Shown: one piece after another, positions 1 through 14,300 of the stretch
Layout of the letters: each line of letters begins with the position of its first letter
How positions within the stretch are numbered: the stretch's first letter is position 1
Assembly: GCA_012295275.1 (NCBI GenBank)
Contig: CM022673.1
Location: 2,113,605-2,177,604 of the forward strand
DNA: 64,000 bases
Reading direction: 5' to 3'
Source: Chrysomallon squamiferum
Taxonomy: Eukaryota; Mollusca; Gastropoda; Neomphalida; Peltospiridae
Translations under genes and position numbers: made by a program
The notes under the pieces: model-generated
Seen by the model: the letters and a program-made list of their open reading frames with translations, nothing else
Databases searched by the model: none
Told to the model about the DNA's origin: nothing

Positions 1-694
1 ACCACGCGAGGAATAAAAATAATGATCGTTGCGCCAGCTCACAGACGAAAATTAATTTCGACGTTAGTGCGTAAAATAGTGAGTAATGGGAATTTTACAA
101 ATTTTGATATTCATTAATGCAGCATGATTAACATTTTAACTAGCTGAAGAGGTGTATATAGAACAGTCGTTTCAGTCAGATACGACAGACCCACATGGTG
201 TCGTATTGTTTCCCGTTCCGACCAGAATTGGAGGAACGTCGTCGCTTCGATTAACTTAAATGTATTACAGAGTTCCAGGATCTATCCTCGTTCAGTGAAT
301 TTCTGATCTATCACTTCCCGTCTTTTCTTAATGACTAACGCTTAAAAATAAAAAAAATAAAAAATAAAAAAATAATAATAATGATTGAATCATTTTTGTT
401 TGTTTATTTGTTTTTTTATTATTAGTAGTAGTAGTAGTTAATAGTGGTGGTGGTAGTAGTAGTAGTACTTAATTTATTTATTTATTTATTTTACTTAATA
501 AAGTAACACGGTAAATGTCCATTTTTTAATCCCAAAATAATTAAATTAGATTATAAACAAGAATGACAAACACAACAGAATTTTTAAAAATAATTTATTT
601 ACAATACAGTTAAATGTTAATAATAGAAATCACAGCTTTGTTTATAATTTATTTGGTCATGACTAGTTATGTGATATGTACATATTTTGATATG

Positions 695-740
<46 letters not shown>

Positions 741-3700
741 GAAAAACATTTGGTCTTGAAACATGTACAGCATAAAAAAAAACAATTAAAAAGTAAATTT
801 ATAGAATATTTTAAAATGTTGATATCTAAAAACTGGATTTCAAAAAATTGTTTAAAACTAATATAAAATTATGACATAAATTTCCATCCTTCAAGGAATT
901 AAAAGATTCTGAAAGTCTTTTGTTTAAGAATGTGCTGAAATACTATTAACATATGGATATTTAGAAACCTATTTATAAAGATTTACTTTATTTTTTAATA
1001 TAATTTTCAGTTTATTCTGTCAAATATTTTAAATAACCAAAATGATGTTGTACATTGTATTAACTCCCAACATTATATTAAGAATTCATTAAACTATAAC
1101 AGCAGAATTAAAATTTTTATTAAAAAAAATAATATATCTATCTTAATATATATATACATATATATATATATATATTCTTTTTTTTTTTTTTTGAGACAAA
1201 TTTGCTACCACTGGCCATTAATATTTCAAGTTTAAACATTTTATGTATAAAAACAAAATTACATCCAGAGATCTTTGATATACATATATATACACACACA
1301 AAATAATGTATAATTTAAAATGTATTTCATAAATATAAAATTAGTCATATGAAAATAATCAAGTACATTTGCATCACAATAAAATATTTAAAAACATTTA
1401 AATTGTATCAGTGGCTATTTATAAAAGCTGATATATAAACATGTTGTTTGAAACATAATAATAAATACATATCACCAAAATCTAAAAATAACATGTCACT
1501 GGTCATGAAATAAAACAGATATATGACAAATGTAAATATATTTCTGAGAACATTAGGTAATAAATGGTAAAGTCATGGTATTACTGACATGAAATATCTT
1601 GAAAATTAATTTTTTGAAATAAACATCAGATCCTCAACCCACCAGTACAATAACAACCTATAATAAACATGGCTTGAATGAGGTAAGTTAGTGGCTGTAA
1701 AATTTAATAGCACAGGTAATGTGCTTTATCATGTATTAGAATTGCTTGGGAATAATTAACTGATTGTAAACATTGAATTTTTTTGGCAGATGTAACAAAG
1801 GGAAATGTGAAATATTGAAAATGAATTTCTTGAAATAATTATTAAGGCAGGAGGGATGTTTGACCAGTAAGCAATAAACCTATCAGTCTTGATTAACTAG
1901 TACACTACTAAACCTATGAGTCTTGATTAACCAGTACACTACTAAACCTGTCAAGCTTGATTAACTAGTACACTTATAAACCTATGAGTCTTGATTAACC
2001 AGTACACTACTTTCAAAAATAGTACACTTATAAACGTATGAGTCTTGATTAACCAGTACACTTATAAACCTGTCAAGCTTGATCAACAGGTGGTCAGTGA
2101 TTTAAAAATTTACTAGTTATTGTTACAAGTGAAATGCATTATCTCAGTTGCTGTTAGTATATTCCTGCAACAAATGAAACAAGACAACTTTAAATACTGA
2201 ATGAGACCATTACTAGCACTGTGCAGTAAAACCTGTACCATGTATTGTTATACAGGATGACGTTTACACACAGATTTCTCATGAGACCAAATGATAATCA
2301 TTCAATGCAGACAGCCACCATCTTTAAAAATATAACCAGTTAACAGATCAGTATATGATGATTATAAACAAACCTGATTATAAAAGATTTTTTTTTAATG
2401 TAGTATATATAATTAGTTAAAACATATATGTAATAAATCAAAATAACGGAAACAATAGAACAAACAGTTATAAAATATTTCTACTATATCCTTGAAAAAA
2501 AAAAACAGAAATAAAATTGTCTAATCAGAATATGTATTCACTATGAATATATTTATGGGAAATAATAATGATTATTATTTTGCACAACCTTAAGTATTTG
2601 TGTCATTTTTAAATATATATAACAAATAATACAAAATAAACCCAAATAAATAACAAAAATGTTAAACAGAATATTAAGAAAAATTTACAAAATTCAATGG
2701 AAACATATGTACAATATTAATAGGCACATTAGAAATATTATATTTACTTAAATCACCTATTTCTGTTTATTTGTCTTAGGCTTTCCTTCTTTTTTCACCA
2801 AAAATTTAACTTTAAAACTGAAGAAAAGGTTTGATTATTTTATAAAATTTCAATCAAGATTGCGTAAACTATGTTAGCACTACAACTTTGAACATCAAGT
2901 AAAAACCATTCAAAATTGGAAACATTATCAGCACCTTCATCTTTAAATCAGTTCCATCACAGTTAAAAAAATATCCTTGTGTGTTTTCAGAAATCAAATA
3001 TGCATCAACTAAAAAATACAACAAATTAAAAAGAAGGATCCCGCCCCAGTATAATAATTATTCATTCATGTGTTTTGCAGGTTATAACAAATGAATTGAT
3101 CATTTTGTATATCATCAGTGTCTATCAACAACAGTGATAATGGTGATGATGACAATATGATAATGGTGATGATGATGATGACAATGATAATAAGGCTATC
3201 ACAATTCCAATACCAAAAAATTATAGTTTAATAGGACTATTTAATATTTTGAAAATTTGTTTATATGACATAATTTTTTTTTTTTATTCTGTTTTCATTA
3301 TTCAAGAGATATCATAATTAAAATGATCAATTAAAAGCTTATCTAAAATGGTACAGTAAAGCTAAAAGCATTTTGTATATCTGTAGTGTATGTCAATAAT
3401 ATAATATCCATCAGAATATGACACAGTCATTCTCCGTAAATAAATATGTGTGTATGTGTATGTATGTTTATATTTGGTCATATCAAAAACAGGGAAAATG
3501 ACAGCTTATTTGAATCATCTCAGTCTGTATATTACCGTATATTAACAGTCATAATGAAATATATAAAACGAAGTTAACTTGTTTATTCCTACCATCACAG
3601 ATTTAACACTTTAAAAGAAAGGTCCTTGAATTGATATCTGTTTTCACTTAATTCATTAAATATTCCCTGAACCATCAAGCACACATAAATAGTAAATCAA

Positions 3701-3876
3701 CATCAATCTCTTTTCTCTTCACTAATGACAGATTCAGTATATATATTTTAATTCATGTAGGAAAATACTTTTTTTTTTTTAAATATCTAACTGAACATGT
3801 GGAACCATTCACTGCTGCCTTTAATCAAAAAAGTTCTGACTGTTCTTGCTGAAGACTTTGGCTTGTTTCAGCTGAA
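1..3876. other. Downstream flank / 3' UTR region of the KIAA1549-like gene
   Basis: AT-rich sequence with no convincing coding exon. The first ~320 bases are less AT-rich and carry several CpGs (for example around 200-255), unlike the following 3.5 kb, so they may belong to another element or a neighbouring gene. A (GT)n tract lies near 692-739 and a 34-bp minisatellite at 1878-2090. The minus-strand gene ends at 3877, and its 3' UTR must run into this region. A TTTATT (AATAAA on the minus strand) at 3582-3587 is one candidate polyA signal among many in such AT-rich DNA. Confidence 0.5.
1878..2090. repeat. 34-bp minisatellite, about six units
   Basis: Units of the form aaacctatgagtcttgatta + accagtacactact recur from ~1878 to ~2090 with variants (cctgtcaagcttgatt, tataaac). 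One unit is replaced by tttcaaaaatagtacac. The array is downstream of the KIAA1549-like stop codon. Confidence 0.8.
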
Positions 3877-4404
3877 TCACACATTCACATTGGAATCATA
3901 CACATGCATCTTTCCTGAAAGATGTTCAAGTTCTTCTCTCAGTGAGCGTATCAGTGGAGTTGGATCCTTGCCTGTCTTCAGACACTCTGTGATGATGTCG
4001 ATCTCATCATCCTGACCCAGGTCCTTTCTAGGAGGCCGGTGTGGTTCAACAACTGTGCCATTAGAAGGACTCCTGGCTACTCCATCATCTCTTTGAGGTG
4101 ACAGAGATTTCAGGGGAATATCCTCGAACTGTTCAATCCCGGGATAAACAGTTGCATTACCATTAGATAATGCAGGGAGTTTTATGGATGAACCAATGCC
4201 ATTATACTGTGTGTTCTGAGAACGTGGGGTTCTGACCTTTGGAGTTGGGTCAGGGTCATGGTCACGGTCAAGGTCAGCAGTCTTGATGAAAATTGGCTCA
4301 GCTGGTTCTGTGGTGTAGTAGTTGTCTCTAAGACTTGTGGGATATGATTCTGTAAACGTTGTGGTTGCTAAGGGTTGCTGGACTGGGCCTGGCCCAATGT
4401 CAGT
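3877..4404 (-). CDS. KIAA1549: Exon 16 (last) of the KIAA1549-like gene
   Basis: Acceptor ctttaaaatttcag|ACTGAC opens a 528-bp exon in phase 0 that ends at TGA 3877-3879. It codes for 175 residues: a Pro/Ser/Thr-rich disordered part, an acidic helix ([20 protein letters not shown]), the conserved-looking [15 protein letters not shown], and the C-terminus DSNVNV. The last three residues, V-N-V, fit a class II PDZ ligand (hydrophobic-x-hydrophobic at the carboxy end); this is an inference from the motif alone. Confidence 0.85.
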   Translation of the reverse strand, partial: TDIGPGPVQQPLATTTFTESYPTSLRDNYYTTEPAEPIFIKTADLDRDHDPDPTPKVRTPRSQNTQYNGIGSSIKLPALSNGNATVYPGIEQFEDIPLKSLSPQRDDGVARSPSNGTVVEPHRPPRKDLGQDDEIDIITECLKTGKDPTPLIRSLREELEHLSGKMHVYDSNVNV

Positions 4405-7248
4405 CTGAAATTTTAAAGAAAAGTTTAAATTGTGCTGAAAAATGAGATTAATATCTTGATAATCCATACATGTAGAAAATACATTCCTTTATTATTATTA
4501 TTATGTATTTTATGAAATGCATGTACATGTCTAATATATGTGTGTGTGTGTGCATGTGTGTTACATGACAAAAGTAATTAAGAACATCTTGACATCAGTT
4601 ACAAAAGAATTCAGAGTAAATGATTACAAATACTGAAAGTATTCTCCAGCATTCGTGGTTACAATTGTCTGTTAAAGATAAAGTATAGTGTATTTAATGA
4701 AATACAGTAAAAGAATCAAACCTTTTTTGTAGGTAGGGAAATAAGTGCCACTTCATCTGAAGCTCTGTATGGACTCCAGGCTTCTAACACTGGAATTGTC
4801 GACTTGGCTGACTTGGAATTCAAGAACATTGGAGTGTGTTTCTTTTCTGTATACCAATAAGTAAAATTTAAAAATATGTTTTGCTATATTTACACTTGAA
4901 TTAGTATATAATATTACCCAGAAAAGTGACATTTTGATAATCATATATGTCTGTATAAATCAATAATAATAAATATGTTATGAGTCACAGGTGTATATAT
5001 ATATCCTTTCAATATTAAATAACTATTTTTTTTATTTTCTCACTTTTATATAAGATATTATGGTCTATATCATCCCATTCAACTGTGATTATTTGACTGC
5101 AGGATCATAAAAGCATTAAAATTGTACAGAGACCTAAATTCAGATACATTAATAAAATTTAAATGTATTTTTAGTTTCATTAATGTATAAACAAAAGTAA
5201 ATTTTCATGGTATAGATGTGGAAGGTGAAACAATAATTCGTTTTATAATCCAGTTATCTCTTAACCAGATCAAAAGTTTTAGAAATTACCTTCAATTTTT
5301 GGTTCACTTTCAGGTTTCTCTGTTCTGAAAACCAAAAGTAAATAAATGAAAACTCTATAAGATGCAATGTATGATGGTTAAAATAACCAGAAGATCTGCA
5401 TAGCAAAAAGTTGTGAATAAAAACATGTCTAAGGTATTTAGGCTCAAAGATTTTCCAATATGGCTGCAAATAAAATGTTCTCACAAGGGCACTTGTTAGT
5501 CCATTATTTGAACAAATAAAGAAACGAAATTAAAAAATATATACTAGTATATATAATGTCAAGAATAGAAACAATGTATTGATTCATATGAGAAATAATT
5601 AAATAAATATAAATATATGTACATAAATTTCTTCAAAAATGTAAAAATATCATTTATTCCACACTAATCATTAATTAGCATATTATAAACACGACATGTC
5701 AATCATACCTAAGTCCCTCCTCCATTTCTACTTCTTTAGATCGTTTTGCTCGTCTCTTCTGCTGACTTTTTCTTGGACCTGAAGATGGAGACACTCTGTT
5801 TCTGTAAATAAATGTTTTATTTCTTTATTGATAAACTGAATTTCTGAGTGAAAACAAATAACTTCATTTTATCACATTATTATAACAGGTTACAAAATTA
5901 ATATTAATATTAAACACAAAGACCTAAAATAAATAACATCAGTTTAATAACCAGTTAGATATATTAATAGTACTAGCAGTATATATAATAATAATAATAA
6001 TAATAACAACAACCTTTCTTGTAAAGAAAATGGAAAACAAACACACAGTGTCAAGCTAATATATTTGATAAAAATATAAATGATAAAAATATTGCAGTTT
6101 TGTGAAAATGTTTTTACTTTCATGTAATTATGAAGGTAGTGTTATAATTAAGAAGCTTTTTAATTTCAGAAATATGTTAATAAAATTAATCATCTAAATC
6201 ATCTAAACCATGTCAGGTCCATAATACAAAAAAAATTAAAAAAAACAAAACAAAAACATAAAACCCAAAGAAACCAAAACAAAGCAAAAACAAAATGAAA
6301 CATAATTTCATGTTCTAACATCTTTTAATAAAATGTGTGAAACAGACATGTGATAAAATGTAAATTTCTGTGAATATTAGACTTAAAAAATCTTGACATA
6401 TTAACATAATTTAAATTTGAAATTAATGTTTTATGTTCATAATGTTTTTGGGACTATAATTATATTAAGATAGTACTTTAACTGCATTCTGAAAAAAAAA
6501 AAAAAAAAAACAAAACAACCCCCCACCCCAAATAAAAAAACAACATTATAAATGCTGGTAAACAAAGTGAAAAAGATTTCAAATATTATTTTAAAAATTT
6601 CCAAAGGACATTAAGGGGTGAATAAAAGAAGCAATTTTTATACTGACTCAAATCATTATCTCCGATTCCAAATACTGACCTCAAAAAGCAGGTCACTAAA
6701 TGAGAACTGTGTGATCACATCAGTGATTAAGTTATTAATTATCAGTTGATTTACAACAACTGAATTACAAGTTTACTAATTATAACCTGGTAAACATATA
6801 ACATGTTACAGTGTCTATAAACTTTGGTGTGAACATTTATAATGTGTCAGGGGAAAAAGAAAAAAAAATTATATGGTGACAAATTGTAAAGAATTGTGTG
6901 GGACATTTGTGTTAAAAATTTAATTAGTGATATTTTTCGTTGATTCTTTTTTAAACAGTACTACTGAAAGACATGCAATTTTCCCATACAAAAATAAAGA
7001 AAATAATCTTGTTATCACCTTTTTTCTTCAGATAAATCAGAACTAATAAAAATAAATAGCATAAATTTGAAAATGTCTTCCTTCCATTTAATATTAATAA
7101 CATTTTTATCATTATATGAGTAAACATTATTAAAAGCAAAATAGTTATGTACAAAATATATTAGAAACACAGAAGCATAACAGACACAATTAAGAATTAA
7201 CACATTATCTTTCTTTTTCCTGGCCAATACTCAAAACATTTTCATCCT

Positions 7249-7308
<60 letters not shown>

Positions 7309-9169
7309 GAAAGAGAGAGAGAGAGATATGTACACTATCACATATTCATATACACAAAATAAAATGCAAGCAAACACACATCTTTGTTCAATCTATAGAA
7401 AATTTACATTTCTAGACTTCACTAACACTTGATACCTCTCTACTTTTCACAACATATCATAAACAACACATGACACATATTCTATATACACATAATATAT
7501 GCAAACAAACATAGACTCTTGTTCACTCCACGGAAAATTTATAAGACCAACAAAAATACTTCAGTGTCTGTATATTTCATTAACACTGAATCTCTCTCTG
7601 TTCTTCACAACATATCATATGTGACAAACAAACGGACAAAATGCCTGAAATTTGATTTGATCTAAAACTCACCTAAAACTGGACTGACTGGAAGAGATGA
7701 GAGAGAAAGCATCATCAAGAAGCTGATGCATCTTCTTCCTGGCTTCTTCTAAAGACTCTGTGGACTGAGTCGAGTCTTCGGAGTCGTTTTCAAAACCATT
7801 GTTCTGAAATTTGGAAATTCAAAAATTACATAAATTAATGTGGTAATAAAAAATTAAATTAAATTAAAAACATAGAAAGACATTTTATCACATTTAATTA
7901 AAACTGAAGAAGTACAAAAAAATAAGAATAATAAATTTTAAGAAATATATCATTTTGAAATCTGAAGAATAAAAAAAAAGACACTTCTTTATTTATATCA
8001 TAATTTTATCATTTAATAGTATTTGTTTTGATTTTATATTACTGTTGTTGTTTGTAATTATTACTTTTATTATAATCATCATAATCATCATCATTTTTAT
8101 CATTATTATTACTTCTTTTGTTGATATTATTGAGGTGGATCATGTCAAAATTTGCTTACCATTTGTCCTTCCTTGGTTTTATTCTTTCTACGTGTATTTC
8201 TGAAAGAGAAGTGGACATTTATTATTAACAAAGCTATATTTACTTCACAGACAGTATCAGTTCCTCTGATACTGAACTAACAGCAGGTCTAAATATGGTG
8301 TTTATTAACAGGGTTTTTCCCTTTCTGGAAAATATTAGAAAATTAACTTATTAGTCAATCTAGCTTAAACATTTTATAATAGATAGATAGATAGATAGAC
8401 AGATAGATAGACAGACTGATAGACAGATAAATAGATTGATAGATGGATGGATGGATGAATGGATAGATAGATATATAGATATATAGATAGATATATAGAT
8501 AGCTAGATAGATATATAGATATATATATAGATAAGATAAATAGATAGATAGATATGATGAAAAGATGTCTTCAAAAGATCAATCATCAGAAAAATACAGA
8601 GTGTTAAACTTATTAACTGCTGGTTTAAAGATATTGTAAATAATATTCAGCAGAAATCAAAGTATTTCTAAACAGATGTTTCAATATAATATATCAGAAC
8701 ATAAACAAAAATAAAAACTGTTGTTATCTTACTTTCTTTTATTTTTCTGCACCTCAGGCAGATCTGCTGTAGATTCCTGAGTACCTAGCACTCTGTCAAT
8801 CTCTTTTTGTGAGTCCTCGGGTTTCATCTTGGTAGGACTTGTTCCTACAAATGAATCAATTTCAAAATTACTCATTCCAAAACCAAAATCTTTCTTTATA
8901 ACCACATTCCACGAAAGATATGACTGCATAAACAAAAATCCAGAAAAATATGTGCAGAATGAGAGAATATATATGAGTGATGATAATATAAAAAAAAATG
9001 ATAATTAAAAAATCAAAGACCACACTAAAGTGCATAAATGATGTCTTTTTGATGATGGAAAACATGAAAACATCAGAATAAAAAAAAAAAAACATCTGAC
9101 ATCCACCAGCAGATAATATATTAATATATTTAACCTGTGTACTTTAAAAATCTGTTAAATAAAACAATA

Positions 9170-9205
<36 letters not shown>

Positions 9206-11249
9206 CTTGTTGCTGTGGCCATCCATATACACTCATAGTCCATTTCATCTGTTTCTGGTTTGGTCTGAGAGGGAAGACTGGTGTTTATACTAAGATATTA
9301 GCTTGTACTAACTCTCCCGGTTTCTCCTCTTCTGTTCTCTCAGTCTCTGTTTGTTGCGGTGTCTCTCCATCTCTGCCTTCTCCAGAAGTTCCTCTTCCTC
9401 CTGTTGACACAAACAGTTTTTAGATCTTAATAGCAAATCAGCAGCCTAATTAATTCTGATGATGTTTTATTATTCTGCAGGTAAATTTGTAATGCATATA
9501 TTCTCGTATTTACAATATTGTGCATGTGCAAATACACAGACTTGCAAACAAACATATGCACAAACACATGCACACATATACACACACACATACACACTCA
9601 CTCACCCACTTGTATTTAAAACCATATTTTCATAGTAATTGACAAAATTTAAGCCATAACAAAGCCCAAGAGGGTCAAATTTAGTTCATACTTAAATAAA
9701 ATATTTAGTTGTTGCAGTCTTGCCTTCGAAAAAAAAAAACATTCATGTATAGGATATACCAAATATAAACCAGAATTAAATACTAACTGTAAAAAAACAG
9801 TTAAAAAAAATATATATATACCTGTATTTTCATACATATAAAACCATGCAATGTTATTAAAACATGTTAGTTATTGATTTTATGATATTAAATAAGTGTT
9901 ATATAACAAATAACAAAAACAAAACTGTAACAGCACTGTCATCTAAAAATACAACTGTCCACCTTATCATTAAGTTTGGCACCTGCAGTATGAAAATACA
10001 TACATACATACATACATATACATATATACATATATATTTTAAAAAGTATTTCTGTACATTAAATTGTATCCTCATGATAGCTTACACAGTATTATTCAGT
10101 AGGTTTTAGCAGTTCTTCAAGGAATCTGTAGCAGGGATTAAAGCTAGTGACTTACCTCAAATGTGGTGGACATTTCATTCTGTGACAGAGGAGGGTTTTG
10201 CCTAGGAACTGGCTGAGGTCTGGAGGTTGAGGTTGTATCCTGTTCAGGAATAACCTCCTCTTCTTTGACTGGTATCTGGTCAGCTAAAATAGAATAAAAT
10301 ATATTTTTAAAAATTAAGAAAAACAAACTGAGAAAAGAAGTGATTTTTAGATTGTTTCTTTAAAAAATTGGGCAAATCAAATAAGTTTGTATATTCTTTT
10401 GTGTGTGTGTGTGTGTATTTGTGTGTAAATTAATTCTGAAAAGACTATTTAAATATAAGAATTCTAGAATTAGAGATAATAACAAGAACAAGGAGAATAA
10501 AAATAAAAATTTAAACATCCAAAAATACCAGAACCAAATATAAACTACTCTGTTTTTTTTAACATTGATGCTTTACTTATTAATGTTTTGTTTTAAAATT
10601 AAATTCATTTGATCTTCAAAATTTACTGCAATGACAGTAATGACAGTAAATACAATTTACTAAAATTCTCAATCCTTTATCCACATTACTTCTTTGTTCA
10701 TTTACCCATTATTTAACTGCTATTTCAGTCATTTGAATTTATCTGTAAAATATACTTGGCTGTTTAATCCAGTAATTACAGCTATGTGTATACATTATTG
10801 ATTATTACTAATGATGTGCCTTAATTTCTAACTACATAGATATTTCTCTTTTTCTCACTAAATTCAGTATACTTTAATGTCTCACTAAACATAATGTGCC
10901 TTGACTTCTCATTACATATGGAGTATCTAAATTCTTCATTTTATACTCTAAGCATTTTAATTTCTCTCCAAGTTTTCTGTTTATAGGATTATAATGCAGA
11001 CAAAGATACAAATGATCATTAAAATAAAACACAAAAATATAAAAATGTACTGATTAGTGTGTGTGTGTGTGTGTGTGTGTGAAAGTATGTCTAATAAATA
11101 CAGGTAATTTTAACTAGAAATAAATATTTTTAGAAAATCTTTAAATAGTAGTTGTAGCTGTAAAAGTAGTAGAAGTGGTAGTTTTAGGAGTAATAATAAG
11201 AATAATACAGATAACATAACAGAGGATATATATACAGTCACACAGATAC

Positions 11250-11302
<53 letters not shown>

Positions 11303-14300
11303 TACTGTCACAGCATAACAGATTAACAATTAATATTTTAGTACTGGATTTTCTTTGCATCACAAAACTAAAATTAATAATTAAAAAGCCAGAAGTAATG
11401 AAATATGTACATCATCTATAACAAAACACATCAGTGAAATGAATATGTTAACTGCTTATGTTAACTGCTTATGTTAACTTCTTATGTTAACTGCTTATGT
11501 CAACTTCTTATGTTAACTGCTTATGTCAACTTCTTATGTTAACTGCTTATGTCAACTTCTTATGTTAACTGCTTATGTTCTTACTGCCAGATCTTCTTGG
11601 CTTCTTCCTTCTGAGTTTCCTAACTGAGGTGACTGTGTCACTGTTCTGGACATTTTCTGCCATGCTGGCAGGTTCCCCTCCTAGTGACCCATTCTCATTA
11701 GATACAGCACTGTTCCTGTTTACAAACAGAAAGCAAAAAGTGATAGTAATTAACTGTGGATATGTAAGTTTTTCAGTTTGAAAGATACTTTTAGCATACG
11801 TCTAATAAGATACAGGATACAGAATGCAAATAATATGATTAGTTAATGATGGAGATTTATTAATGTTTCAGTATGAAATATTTTTGATTTAATGCATCTG
11901 GGATATGGGGTATACAAGTAGGATAATAATCCTTAAATTAAAATTTTATAAAAATATCTACAGAATTATAAATATAAAAAGAGAAAGAAGAAATGGATCT
12001 ATATGAAAACAAAATAACATGTACCACAAAATAAATTTTCTTTTTCATAAACCCAAACAAAGAATTATAATAATAATAGCAGATAATAAAAAAAAAAAAT
12101 AATAATAATAATAATTATAGTAATGAAGAAGAAAACAAAGAAAATGTAAAATTAATCAAAATTAAATACAAAAATAAATCAAGATATAATGACAAAATAA
12201 GACAGATCAGTGAAACTCATAGTATATCTGTAAGAATTCCCAGCTTATGAATATTTTAATACCTACTGACTTTTTTCTTTTTTGATTTACTTTAGTGTAT
12301 GTCTCATTCATCTTACATTATACAAACTCATTAAAACATAGAAAACTGTGTTGTTGATGGTACTCATGTCATTATTATTTTGCCAACAATGCAATTAAAT
12401 TAGTTAAATCTTTAAATAATTTTAAAACCCATAAGTTCAACAGTTTTGTTGTTGTTTTATTTTTTAAATAATTACACACACACACACACACATACACACA
12501 CACACACATATTCAATTATTAATTCACAAACATTCATTCCAATGTATATATTTTTATTATCTTCTGTCTTTAGAAAAAAAAAATTAATAATAATAAAAAA
12601 GAAGAAGAAATAATCTGGGAAAATATTTATTATAAAATTATCTTTAAACCACTGCATCCTGGATTTACAATCCAAATTCAAAATAATCTTTCTCCCTAAA
12701 TATTCAGCACAAAACACAAAACAAACAAACAAAAAGTTTCTTCTCTAATTTAAACAAAAACAATTTAACATTTGATAAAAAATACTTATCAGTCAATTAG
12801 TTTTATATGTCTGGACTCTGGGATATTCAACTCAACTTCGAAAAGACAAACAATTTATCTCCATAAACACTGACAGACAAATTATTGAAACAATATTGAA
12901 AACACAAAAACACAAACAGTAATGAAAACACAAAAATACAAACAGTAACGAAAACACAAAAACACAAACAATAATGAAAACACAAAAACACAAACAGTAC
13001 CTTTTTTTTCTTGGAACTCGCATCACATCCTCAGACATTTTGTGAGTTTCTGGAATTTTGGTCGACTCTGGATTAACTTCATAAGCCATTTTTTTCGGAC
13101 TGGTTTGCATAAATCCAGAATCCTTGGCTGTGTTGTCTGCACATTCTGGATGTGATGCCCTCTCCTCATACTGCTCCTACAAGTCAGAAGAAGAAAAAAT
13201 ACAGTGAAAGATGAATAATTTATTAGAAAAGGTTTATATTGTTTCTAAGGCCTTTTTTTCTTTATTTGTGTTTTTCTTTCAATCACAGCATCATTAGGTA
13301 TGTTTCAGTAGGATGATGAAAGGGGGAAAGCTGCAATGAAAGATGAATAATTAATTCAAAAAGGCTGATGTTGTTTCCATGTCTTTTTTTTCACAGCATC
13401 GTTAGGTGTGATTCAGGAGTGTAATAAAAGGAAAGACTTAATTAGTAGATGATGAATATTTAATGACAGAACAACAAACACATCAGATATGAACTCTCAT
13501 CACAGACGATGTACAGCTACATTTATCTTCCAAGCTTGGAACCAGAGGTGATGTGCATTCTAGATTTTCAACTTTTCTGGGCCAAGGCTCAATATAATAA
13601 ACAGGGTAAAATAAGCAATGAAAAGTAAATAGAGAAATTGTACTTAACAGTTACAAATTAATTCACTTCTAAAACCTATTTTTCAAGTTTACTGGAAGCT
13701 GGATGATTGTCTGGTACATGCATTTAATGACAAACTCAATACAGGTTTTGTATGGATTTACTTACATAATGTCATATGTGTCATTATTTGTCATCCAGAA
13801 GGTTAAATATAACTGGTAATACTAATTTTACTGAACAGTGTAACAAAATAAATGTATAACCAGCGTGGTGCTGAATATTATAGTTATCAGTTTAATACCA
13901 GCATTTGTGGAAATTTAATATTAATAATTATTAAATGTAGATCAGAGGTTTAGAGCACTTGTCTGTGACATTATCTGAGCACTTATTAAAAATGGTTTTA
14001 TTTCTGCCACAGCATCATGGTTCATTAATCAAAAGTCAGTGCATGCATTTCCCTGTTTAATCAAAGAAATATATACATATAAAATATTCCCTGCTATTTA
14101 CCAGTTATTAATTATGATTCACAATCATAAAGTGATGGAAATAGGTTTCTCTTCAACAGTCATATAAAAGATGGTATTAAATAAGTTGAAATTCATTTCT
14201 GATATTAACTAATATATAAAAATATTCAGTTGTTTTATTTTTATTTTTCAAAAAGAGTATTTCTCACTGCCTGTATGATAACGTACAATGGGAGATTCAT

